Origin: Alistipes sp. Zagget8
GTDB taxonomy: Bacteria; Bacteroidota; Bacteroidia; Bacteroidales; Rikenellaceae
Assembly: GCA_001941065.1 (NCBI GenBank)
Contig: MSHJ01000009.1
Location: 1-64,000 of the forward strand
Direction: 5' to 3'
Length of the DNA: 64,000 bases
The notes below the pieces were generated by a model that saw nothing but the letters and a program-made list of their open reading frames with translations, was not told the origin of the DNA and did not search any database. Below are positions 46,487-54,566 of the stretch, piece by piece; within the stretch, counting starts at the first letter, position 1; each line of letters opens with the position of its first letter. A program made the translations under genes and the position numbers.

Positions 46487-47482
46487 ATGAAAAAGACAAT
46501 GAAATATCTTCTGTTGTTTGCGGCATTCGCGGCGCTGGCGACCGGATGCCGTAAGAACCTCGACGATGTCGACGACGTGCATTTCGACGTCTCGCTCGAC
46601 AGCGAAACCTTCAAGGTCGGCGAACCCGTCCGGTTCCATTTCAGCGGCAACCCCGACTTTATCATCTTCTACTCGGGCGAGAAGGGCAACGACTATTCCT
46701 ACAAGGATACCAACCGGATTTCGGAGAGCGAGATGACCTTCTCCTTCACCACCACCACCGCCGGAACGGCCGGAATCCCCAACCCGTCGCGCGTCCCGGT
46801 TTGCTACTCCACCGATTTCTCGGGCGAATACACCGAGGAAGCCGTGCGGGCCGCCACGTGGATCGACATCACCGACCGTTTCAAGATGCCGACCGACACC
46901 GGGATAACCGCTCTGCTGTCGGGCGACGTGAATGTCACCGAGTATTTCTCCGACCCGGAAACCCCGCTCTATTTCAGTTTCCACTGGGTCGTCGCGCCCT
47001 ATGACCCCGTGATAAAGAACGGCCGCACGCAATGGAACATCCAGGCCACGAAATTCAACGGCATCGCCGGGGAGTCGGTCTCCACGCTCTACGATTTCGC
47101 CGACATGCGCTGGCAGATCGTGCAGGCGGCTTCGTTCGAAGGGGCCTCCTCGCTGCCCGACGTCAACGCCTCGCGCATCCTCTTCCGCAGCGAATTCCAG
47201 CCCACGGTCTCCCGTGAATGCTGGGCCGTCAGCGGCCCCATCTACCGGATGGACCAGATCAACGACGGCCCCGATTTCGGCGTCGGCATCAAGGCGATGG
47301 CCGAGGCTTCGCTGAGCAGCTATGCCTATACTTACACCGAACCGGGCGATTATGAAATCGCCTTCGTGGCGGCCAACGCCAACGTCTACGGCCGCAAAGA
47401 GGTCATCCGAAAGGTCTCGGTCCGGATTATCGAGGACGAAGGCGGCATCACGCCGCCGCAGCCCGGAGAGTGGAATCAATAA
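46487..47482 (+). CDS. DUF5017-family surface lipoprotein
   Basis: 331 aa. Lipobox AALATGCRKN near residue 21. The body carries the segments I associate with DUF5017: VGEPVRFHFSGNPDFIIFYSGEKGNDYSYKDTNRI, VCYSTDFSGEY, AATWIDITDRFKMP, and a C-terminal YTEPGDYEIAFVAANANVYG. The family occurs at the SusE/F position and probably binds glycan or displays domains on the surface. The C-terminal half of the next gene is clearly homologous. Confidence 0.78.
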   Translation: MKKTMKYLLLFAAFAALATGCRKNLDDVDDVHFDVSLDSETFKVGEPVRFHFSGNPDFIIFYSGEKGNDYSYKDTNRISESEMTFSFTTTTAGTAGIPNPSRVPVCYSTDFSGEYTEEAVRAATWIDITDRFKMPTDTGITALLSGDVNVTEYFSDPETPLYFSFHWVVAPYDPVIKNGRTQWNIQATKFNGIAGESVSTLYDFADMRWQIVQAASFEGASSLPDVNASRILFRSEFQPTVSRECWAVSGPIYRMDQINDGPDFGVGIKAMAEASLSSYAYTYTEPGDYEIAFVAANANVYGRKEVIRKVSVRIIEDEGGITPPQPGEWNQ

Positions 47483-47488
47483 AACGAC

Positions 47489-49435
47489 ATGACCATGACG
47501 AACCGCATAACCTTTATGATCATCGCTGCATCGCTGCTCCTGGCGGCCTGCAGCCAGGACGATACCGCGCCGCGCGAAGAGCTCCCCGCCGGGGAACAGA
47601 CGGTACGCTTCTCCGCAGGCGAACCGACGACGACCCGGACCGAGGTGGGGACCAACGACGACCGGACGCTCGCCATCACCTGGGCCGAGGGCGACGAGGT
47701 GGGTATCTATGGCCGCAATGACGACCGTTCCTCGGGCGACAACTATGCCTACACCGCCACCCCCTACAAGAGCGACGCCGCACGCTGCTCGTTCTCGGCA
47801 TCGGACACCTACCAGCTCTTCACGTGGACGAAAAACGCCGCACAGAGTTACTACGCCTACTATCCCTACACCAAAGTCACGGACCGCACGCCGAACCCCG
47901 AAGCTCATCCCTTCTCGCTCCCGGCCCTGCAAACCCAGTCGGAGGGGAACTCCCCGGCCCATATCGCCCGCTACGGGCTGATGACGACCGCACCGGTGAA
48001 CATCCCCGCGGGAAGCGTGAGCGAAGGTGCAATCCAGTTCAATTTCGCCAACGTTTTCTCCATCGTCGAACTGCGCTTCAAAATGACCGCTGACTGCGCC
48101 ATCGTTTCGGTGCCGGTCAAGCAGGTCCGCCTGATCTCCGACGCCGCAACGCTCGCCATCCCTGCCGGAACCATCGACCTGACCCGGGCCGTAGATCCTG
48201 CGGCGGAGCTGCCCGTCGTCATCGAAGACGAGGAGGGTTCGAAAAGCCTCGCGCTGACCTTCGACACGAATCCCGGCATCACCAAGACGGATTATCTCAG
48301 CACCTACCTGGTGGCGGCCCCCGGGACCCATCCCGCCGGCACGCTCCGCCTCGAAGTGACGGCCATCGACAATTCGACCTACAGTTACACCATCCCCGAA
48401 CAGGTCGTACTGCGCCCGAACCGCCACTACACCCAATCTTACGAGCTTTCGCTCGACGAGTTCGTGCTATCCGACGAATTCGAAGCCGAAATTCCCACGT
48501 TGAGCTGCAAGGCAGGGGAGCCGCTGACAGTCTCCATGACGGGCATCGCCGACCGCGTGGATTTCTGGTCGGGCGAGGAGGGCCACGACTACGCCTATGC
48601 GGAAAAAGACCGGATGCAGGAACCCGATATGACGATGAATTTCATGATGCTGCTCAACAGCGGTACACAACGCCATCCCGCCAAGGTGATGTACTCGACC
48701 GATTTCGACGGCACGATGACGCAGACAGGGGTTCTCTCCGCCACATGGACCGATGTTTCCGACAAGTTTAACATGACGCATCCCATACACGGCGTCGATA
48801 CGGGGTATCCTGCCGCCACAGCCTCGACCAAGCCCAATGATGCAGGCACGGCCGATTGTACGGACTGGTTCTCGGGCGAAGGCAACAGTTGCTGGATCGC
48901 CTTTTTCTACCACGTAGACAAATTCGATGCCGACTACGTCGATGCCCAAACGGGCACAGTCGGCAACGGCCGCACCTATTTCTATTCTTACGATATGTGG
49001 GTACGGGCCCGGTACAAGTCGGAGAGCTCCTACACGGAAATCTACCGCCAGAAATATGCGGACGGTGTGAGCGACCCGGACTATCCGACCTTCGTTCAGG
49101 GCTCGACCTTCGATTCCGGCGACGGAACCAATCCGTTCCGGCTCTTCACCAACTACACGGGTTATTCCTGCGTCCTGCGCCTCGGCGCCGCATTCAGGCC
49201 GACGGTCGACAAGGATTCCTACCTGGTGATGCCGAAGCTGACGCGCCCCGAGGCAAAGAATGTGGGCAAGGACAGCCCCTTCGTGGTCAAGGACTCCGGC
49301 GACGAACAGCCCGCAAGTTACCAATACACGTTTACCGCACCCGGCATCTACGAGGTAGCAGTGGTCGGCACGGTGCAGACCCTGGCCGGAGAAAAACAAA
49401 TCCTGCTCCGGAAGAGCGTCACCGTCACCGAATAA
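47489..49435 (+). CDS. fimbrillin-like/DUF5017-like fusion lipoprotein
   Basis: 648 aa (start 47489 or the ATG two codons later). Lipobox SLLLAACSQDD. Residues 30-320 look like a fimbrillin/Mfa-type N-terminal domain: TVRFSAGEPTTTRTEV, LAITWAEGDEVGIYGRN, YYAYYPYTKV, FNFANVFSIVELRFKM and YTIPEQVVLRPNRHYTQSYEL. From about 335 the protein switches to a DUF5017-like domain (AGEPLTVSMTGIADRVDFWSGEEGHDYAYAEKDRM, VMYSTDFDG, SATWTDVSDKFNM), homologous to the preceding gene product. It starts 6 nt after that gene. The combination suggests an assembled or extended surface glycan-binding protein. Confidence 0.75.
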   Translation: MTMTNRITFMIIAASLLLAACSQDDTAPREELPAGEQTVRFSAGEPTTTRTEVGTNDDRTLAITWAEGDEVGIYGRNDDRSSGDNYAYTATPYKSDAARCSFSASDTYQLFTWTKNAAQSYYAYYPYTKVTDRTPNPEAHPFSLPALQTQSEGNSPAHIARYGLMTTAPVNIPAGSVSEGAIQFNFANVFSIVELRFKMTADCAIVSVPVKQVRLISDAATLAIPAGTIDLTRAVDPAAELPVVIEDEEGSKSLALTFDTNPGITKTDYLSTYLVAAPGTHPAGTLRLEVTAIDNSTYSYTIPEQVVLRPNRHYTQSYELSLDEFVLSDEFEAEIPTLSCKAGEPLTVSMTGIADRVDFWSGEEGHDYAYAEKDRMQEPDMTMNFMMLLNSGTQRHPAKVMYSTDFDGTMTQTGVLSATWTDVSDKFNMTHPIHGVDTGYPAATASTKPNDAGTADCTDWFSGEGNSCWIAFFYHVDKFDADYVDAQTGTVGNGRTYFYSYDMWVRARYKSESSYTEIYRQKYADGVSDPDYPTFVQGSTFDSGDGTNPFRLFTNYTGYSCVLRLGAAFRPTVDKDSYLVMPKLTRPEAKNVGKDSPFVVKDSGDEQPASYQYTFTAPGIYEVAVVGTVQTLAGEKQILLRKSVTVTE

Positions 49436-49458
49436 CTCCACTCCGAAAACTCACGATT

Positions 49459-51051
49459 ATGAAAAACAACATCAAAACAGCGCTTTTGTTCCTTCTCGCC
49501 GGATTCCTTTTCGGCGCCTGCGAGAAAGACGACGACGGCGCCGCGGAGACGCCCCTGCCCGCCGGGGCCATAGAGGTCCGCGGAACGCTCGTCGACATCC
49601 GCACGTTCGCTGCCGGGAAAGAGGCATTCCCCCAGCAATCCGACTATATCTTCACGGCAGACATCGAAACACTCTTCGATATGCCGCTCTCCTATGCCAC
49701 CGGGCTCCTGAAATCCCGCGGCGCCGAGGCGTTCCGCTGCGGCAGCGCCCAAACGGTCTATATGGCTACCACCTCCTCCGGACTGAACGCCGCGGGGTGG
49801 AGCCCTGCGGAGAAGAGTTTCGAGGTGAACGACCTCACCTACCACCTCTACTCCTATGCCTGCCGCACTCCGGGACAATGGGTCGAGATTCCCGACCCGG
49901 CCGACCGCGAATATGCCACGATGCTCTTCGCCGAGACCCTGAGCGTCGCCTGCGACCCCGTACCGGGAACCGTCATCGCCCAGGTCCCCGAGCTGCGCGG
50001 AACCACCGTCAGCAACGCCTCGATCGCCATCCTTCCCAACGGCGACTACATCGCTTCGTGCACCGGGGTCACGGAAGGTGCGGCGCTCTTCGTGTCGAAG
50101 GACCGCGGCGCCACCTGGTCGACCCTCGTGGAGAATGTCACGGCCCTCAACGGCATCCGCAACTACTACAACCTCTTCGTCTTCGAAGGCGCGCTCTATA
50201 TGATGGGTGCCGGCATCGGGAACCAGGACCTGCTGATTTCGCGCTCGGAGGACAACGGAGTGACCTGGACCGAGCCCACCGACGCCACGAACGGCATACT
50301 GCTCACCGGAGGTTTCCACTCGGCCGCCGGGCCTGTGGTGGTCTGCGACGGCCGCCTCTGGCGGGCCTGCGAGACCGCCGGCAGCGACACCTCGATCAAA
50401 CGTCCGTTCGTCATCTCCGCACCCGTCGATGCCGACCTGCTCGACGCCTCGAGCTGGACGAAATCCGACAACCTGATAACCGACAATGAAATAATCGTCA
50501 ACGACAAGACCGTCACCGAGCTGATCGAGGGCAACATGGTCGCCACCCCCAACGGCCTCTACAACATCCTCCGGGCCAGCAGCAAACAGACCAGCCAGCT
50601 GGCGGCCAAAGTCACCGTCACCAGTCCGTCGAAACTCACCTTTTCCGTTTCCAACGATTTCATCACCTTCCCCGGAGGCGGCAAGAAATTCACCATCCGT
50701 TACGACGAACAGAGCCGCCGCTACTGGACCCTCTCCAACCCCGCGGCCTCGAAATACGTCGGGATGAAAAACGACGGCCTCTACCTGAACGGCATCACCC
50801 ACGACCTGGTCCGCAACCGGCTGGTGCTGTGCTATTCGACCGATCTGACCACGTGGGTTCCCTACAAGGTCGTCCTCGAGGACGAAGACCCCTTCTTCCA
50901 CGGATTCCAGTACGTCGACTGGCAGTTCGACGGCAACGACCTCGTGGCCGTATGCCGCATGGCCTGCCCCGAACACCGCGGTCTGCCTTACCGCCAGCAC
51001 GACGCCAATATCCTGAGCTTCCTGCGCATCGCCAATTTCCGAAACCTCTGA
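49459..51051 (+). CDS. BNR/sialidase-like propeller lipoprotein
   Basis: 530 aa from ATG 49459. Lipobox AGFLFGACEKD near residue 21. N-terminal domain (IEVRGTLVDIRTFAAGKEAFPQ), then a BNR propeller with two Asp boxes (SKDRGATW and SEDNGVTW) and conserved-looking blocks GGFHSAAGPVVVCDGRLWRACE, FPGGGKKFTIRYDEQSRRYWTLSNP and FFHGFQYVDWQFDGNDLVAVCRMA. No FRIP motif of classical GH33 sialidases is visible, so sialidase activity should not be assumed. A close paralogue follows 5 nt downstream. Confidence 0.78.
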   Translation: MKNNIKTALLFLLAGFLFGACEKDDDGAAETPLPAGAIEVRGTLVDIRTFAAGKEAFPQQSDYIFTADIETLFDMPLSYATGLLKSRGAEAFRCGSAQTVYMATTSSGLNAAGWSPAEKSFEVNDLTYHLYSYACRTPGQWVEIPDPADREYATMLFAETLSVACDPVPGTVIAQVPELRGTTVSNASIAILPNGDYIASCTGVTEGAALFVSKDRGATWSTLVENVTALNGIRNYYNLFVFEGALYMMGAGIGNQDLLISRSEDNGVTWTEPTDATNGILLTGGFHSAAGPVVVCDGRLWRACETAGSDTSIKRPFVISAPVDADLLDASSWTKSDNLITDNEIIVNDKTVTELIEGNMVATPNGLYNILRASSKQTSQLAAKVTVTSPSKLTFSVSNDFITFPGGGKKFTIRYDEQSRRYWTLSNPAASKYVGMKNDGLYLNGITHDLVRNRLVLCYSTDLTTWVPYKVVLEDEDPFFHGFQYVDWQFDGNDLVAVCRMACPEHRGLPYRQHDANILSFLRIANFRNL

Positions 51052-51056
51052 TCGCC

Positions 51057-52667
51057 ATGCGCCGAATCCGACTGCTCGTTCCGCTGCTCCTGCTCCTCTG
51101 CACGGGAAATCCGCAACTCCTTGCGGCCTCCCCGCGCGGGGAGGGGAGCATCGAGGTTCGGGGACGGCTGATCGACATCCGCCAGGCGCTGCCCGGTGCG
51201 GAGGTCTTCCCCCAATACAAGCGCAACCGCTTCGGCAGGAGCCTCCCCGCACGGCTCGAAGGGATGACCTACGCCGTCAGCCTGCGGGAGTTCCGAGGTC
51301 CCGAGGCGGTGCGGGCGTCGCAGCCCTGCGAACTGCTGCTGGCACTCTCCGGCACCCGGCCCGACACGACGCAATGGCGCCCCACGGGCGAAGGATTCTT
51401 CGTCAACAAGACCCGCTACCGGCTCTACCGAAGATATTACGATACACCGGGCCGCTGGCTGGAGCTTCCGGCAACGCCGCAGGAAGGTCCCTCCTGCCTG
51501 CTTTTCGCCGAAAATCTCCGCGTCGCCGGCACGGCAGCCATCCCCGGAGTCGTCATCGCACAGGTCCGGGAGCTGCACCGCACGCACATCACCAATCCCA
51601 ACCTGCTGATCCTTCCCGACGGCAGTTACCTGGCGGCCTGCAGCGGCGTGAGCCTCCAGCGCGACGTCGATTTCTACCGCTCGACGGACCGGGGTGCGAC
51701 TTGGAAACACTGGTCGCGGGGACGCTATCCGATCAATTTCTACACGGTGTTTCTCCATCGGGGAACGCTTTACATGATGGGGACGGCCACGCCCCAGGGC
51801 AACGTCATCATCTGCCGCTCGGACGACAGGGGACGCACGTGGAGTTTCCCCGACGAAACGCGCTCCGACGAGGGCATCCTCCTGCGCGGCAAATACCATT
51901 CGGCACCGGTTCCAGTCGTCGTGCACGGAGGGCGCATCTGGCGTGCCATGGAGACCAACACGCTGGGTGAGCGACGCCGGGCGTTCGTCCTGTCGGCACC
52001 CGTCGAAGCCGATCTGATGCAGGCTTCGAGCTGGAGCCGCTCCAAACAGCTCGACTACGACCCCGCGTGGATCGACGGAAACGGGTTCCGACAGTGGATC
52101 GAGGGCAACATCGTCGTCGCCCCCGACCAATCGCTGGTCAACGTCCTGCGGGTGGACGAGCACACCTACGGCCGCTCGGCGGCCATCGTCCGCGTGTCAA
52201 GTCCCGAACGGCTCGCGTTCGATCCCCGCAGGGACATCGTCGAAATGCCGGGCGGCGGCAAGAAATTCACCATCCGCTACGACTCGCTGTCGCAGCGCTA
52301 CTGGTCACTCACCTCCGCCGTCTGCGAAGAGTTCCGGGGCCTCGCCCACGGAGGCATCTACGCCGACGGCATTCATTGCGGACTGATTCGCAACACCCTG
52401 ACGCTCATCAGTTCGGAGGACCTCCGCCATTGGAAGGTCGAACGTACCGTCATCCAGAGCGACGATCCCTTTTTCGACGGTTTCCAGTACGTCGACTGGC
52501 AGTTCGACGGCGACGACCTCATCGCCGTCATCCGGCTGGCCATGGAGGAACCCCGCGGCCTGCCGAACCGGCAGCACGACGCCAACTTTCTCGTATTCAA
52601 ACGCATCGAGCGGTTCCGGGAACCCGGAGCCGCCCCCGACTACATTCAAACCCTGCAGAAACCTTAA
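51057..52667 (+). CDS. BNR/sialidase-like propeller protein, secreted (paralogue)
   Basis: 536 aa from ATG 51057. Signal peptide ending CTGNPQLLAA with no lipobox Cys, so soluble periplasmic or exported, unlike its lipoprotein neighbour. Same architecture: IEVRGRLIDIRQALPGAEVFPQ, Asp boxes STDRGATW and SDDRGRTW, KYHSAPVPVVVHGGRIWRAME, MPGGGKKFTIRYDSLSQRYWSL and FFDGFQYVDWQFDGDDLIAVIRLA. The shared blocks, including the many Asp, Glu and Arg residues, are candidates for the active site of an uncharacterised glycosidase group. No FRIP motif is visible. Confidence 0.78.
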   Translation: MRRIRLLVPLLLLLCTGNPQLLAASPRGEGSIEVRGRLIDIRQALPGAEVFPQYKRNRFGRSLPARLEGMTYAVSLREFRGPEAVRASQPCELLLALSGTRPDTTQWRPTGEGFFVNKTRYRLYRRYYDTPGRWLELPATPQEGPSCLLFAENLRVAGTAAIPGVVIAQVRELHRTHITNPNLLILPDGSYLAACSGVSLQRDVDFYRSTDRGATWKHWSRGRYPINFYTVFLHRGTLYMMGTATPQGNVIICRSDDRGRTWSFPDETRSDEGILLRGKYHSAPVPVVVHGGRIWRAMETNTLGERRRAFVLSAPVEADLMQASSWSRSKQLDYDPAWIDGNGFRQWIEGNIVVAPDQSLVNVLRVDEHTYGRSAAIVRVSSPERLAFDPRRDIVEMPGGGKKFTIRYDSLSQRYWSLTSAVCEEFRGLAHGGIYADGIHCGLIRNTLTLISSEDLRHWKVERTVIQSDDPFFDGFQYVDWQFDGDDLIAVIRLAMEEPRGLPNRQHDANFLVFKRIERFREPGAAPDYIQTLQKP

Positions 52668-52682
52668 AAACAAACAGATAGC

Positions 52683-54557
52683 ATGAAACACAGCATTCGA
52701 AAAGCGCTCCTTCTCGCGGGAGTCTGCCTGCTGACCGCCCTTTCCGCGGCGGCACAACCGATCCTCCGGCTGCCGGCCATCATCGGCGACCACATGGTCC
52801 TCCAGGAAAAGTCCACCGTCAAATTGCACGGCTGGGCCGACCCCAACGGCACGCTGACGATTACCCCTTCGTGGGGCGAACCCGTGACGGTCAAAGTGGG
52901 CTATGACACGGCCTGGAGCGTCGAGCTGACCACCCCCGCCGCTTCGGCGGAGCCCCGCTCGATCACCTTCGCAACCAATAAAAAAGCGGTCCGCAAAGTC
53001 GACGACATCCTCATCGGCCAGGTGTGGCTCTGCAGCGGACAGTCGAATATGAACTGGAGCGCGGCCAACGGCATCGTCGATATGAAAAAGGAGCTCGAAG
53101 GTCCGATGAACCCCCAAATCCGGCTCTTCACCGTCACGAAGAACAGCACCCCGTATCCGCAGGACGACTGCGAAGGCCGCTGGCAGGTGTGCGACCCCAA
53201 GAGCGCCCTCTATTTCAGCGCCGTGGGCTATTTCTTCGGCAAACGCCTCGCCGACGAACTCCAACAGCCCGTCGGACTGGTCAACTCCTCGTGGGGCGGA
53301 ACTCCCGTCGAGGTGTGGACCCCTGTCAACGTCATGGGCAAAAATGCGCAGATGGTCGCCTCGTGGAAGGAGCAGCCGAAGAGCAAATTCTGGCAGATCG
53401 GCTCGCTCTACAACGCCATGATCCATCCGCTGCGCCACACGACTTTCGCCGGAGCCGTCTGGTACCAGGGCGAGGCCAACAAAGTGAACGCCGCACTCTA
53501 CGGCGACGAATTCACGATGATGATCGAGTCGTGGCGCAAGGTCTTCCGACAGACGCTGCCTTTCTATTTCGTGCAGATAGCTCCCCACGCCCGTACCGAG
53601 GGCGGTACATCGGGCGCCGTGGTCCGCGAGCAGCAGGCCCGTGTCGCCGCAACGGTCCCGTCGACGGGTATGGTGGTTATCTCCGACCTGGTGGACGACG
53701 TGACGAACATCCATCCCCGCTACAAACAAGGCGTCGGCGACCGGCTGGCCGGATTCGCCCTCGCCGAGGTCTACGGCAAGAGCGGCCGGAAATACAAGAG
53801 CCCTACCTTCCGGCAGGCCGAGTTTAAAAAATCGCAGGTCTATGTCACGTTCGACAACGCCGAAGGGGGCATCGTCTGCAAGGACGACGCCATCCGCGGG
53901 CTGGAGGTGTGCGACGCCTCGATGAAATTCGTCCCGGCGCAGGGAATGATCGACGACAAGAGCAACCGGCTGGTCGTATGGAGCAAGCAGGTGGCCCGCC
54001 CGACGGCCGTGCGTTACTGCTTCAGCGACGGCGCCATCGGCAATCTCTTCGATACGGCCGGACTGCCCGTAGCTCCCTTCCGCAGCGATGCCGACGACAA
54101 GGCCGCACCGGCCCGCCAGCCCGTCGAGTCGCTCTCGGGCGCCGCCGTGACAGCCTCGGGCAAAGGTTTCACGGTGGGTAGCTTCCGCCTCGGCGAAAAG
54201 TTCTTCACCAACCGCGTCTATCCGTTGACCAAAATCCCCGAGCGCTTTGCCGGCTATGAAATGCTGATGCACGACGCCGGTCTGGGCGACGAGATGCTCA
54301 CCTGCAAGGTAACCGCCCGGGAGAAATGCCGCATCTACATCGCCGTGCGCCGCAACAGCCACACGACCGACGTATTGAACGGCTGGAAACCCGAACGCGA
54401 CGACGAAATTCGCTACACCACGCACGACAAGAACAAACCCGGCATCCTCGGCATCTACTACCGCGACGTGAAGGCCGGAGAGAGCGTCACGCTCCCCCGC
54501 ACCAAGGATTTCGCCGGCGTGACGCTCCTGGCACCGAAAATCGCCTACACGAAATAG
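52683..54557 (+). CDS. sialate O-acetylesterase-family protein
   Basis: 624 aa. Signal peptide MKHSIRKALLLAGVCLLTALSAAAQ. SGNH-type esterase with N-terminal beta domain (LRLPAIIGDHMVLQEKSTVKLHGWADP), nucleophile block IGQVWLCSGQSNMNWS near residue 118, VGLVNSSWGGTPVEVW and AGAVWYQGEANK, and the catalytic Asp-His region DVTNIHPRYKQGVGDRLA. Family members remove 9-O-acetyl groups from sialic acid, but many PUL-encoded relatives act on xylan or other acetylated glycans. Context is mixed, so the substrate stays open. Confidence 0.88.
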   Translation: MKHSIRKALLLAGVCLLTALSAAAQPILRLPAIIGDHMVLQEKSTVKLHGWADPNGTLTITPSWGEPVTVKVGYDTAWSVELTTPAASAEPRSITFATNKKAVRKVDDILIGQVWLCSGQSNMNWSAANGIVDMKKELEGPMNPQIRLFTVTKNSTPYPQDDCEGRWQVCDPKSALYFSAVGYFFGKRLADELQQPVGLVNSSWGGTPVEVWTPVNVMGKNAQMVASWKEQPKSKFWQIGSLYNAMIHPLRHTTFAGAVWYQGEANKVNAALYGDEFTMMIESWRKVFRQTLPFYFVQIAPHARTEGGTSGAVVREQQARVAATVPSTGMVVISDLVDDVTNIHPRYKQGVGDRLAGFALAEVYGKSGRKYKSPTFRQAEFKKSQVYVTFDNAEGGIVCKDDAIRGLEVCDASMKFVPAQGMIDDKSNRLVVWSKQVARPTAVRYCFSDGAIGNLFDTAGLPVAPFRSDADDKAAPARQPVESLSGAAVTASGKGFTVGSFRLGEKFFTNRVYPLTKIPERFAGYEMLMHDAGLGDEMLTCKVTAREKCRIYIAVRRNSHTTDVLNGWKPERDDEIRYTTHDKNKPGILGIYYRDVKAGESVTLPRTKDFAGVTLLAPKIAYTK

Positions 54558-54566
54558 CCCGCCGCC

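Noticed and set aside
44858-48436. A 1192-codon open frame on the minus strand opposite susD3, DUF5017 and the fimbrillin-like gene
   Set aside because: It lies entirely antisense to well-supported genes, has no signal peptide or known domain, and long antisense frames are expected in GC-rich coding DNA with strong third-position bias.
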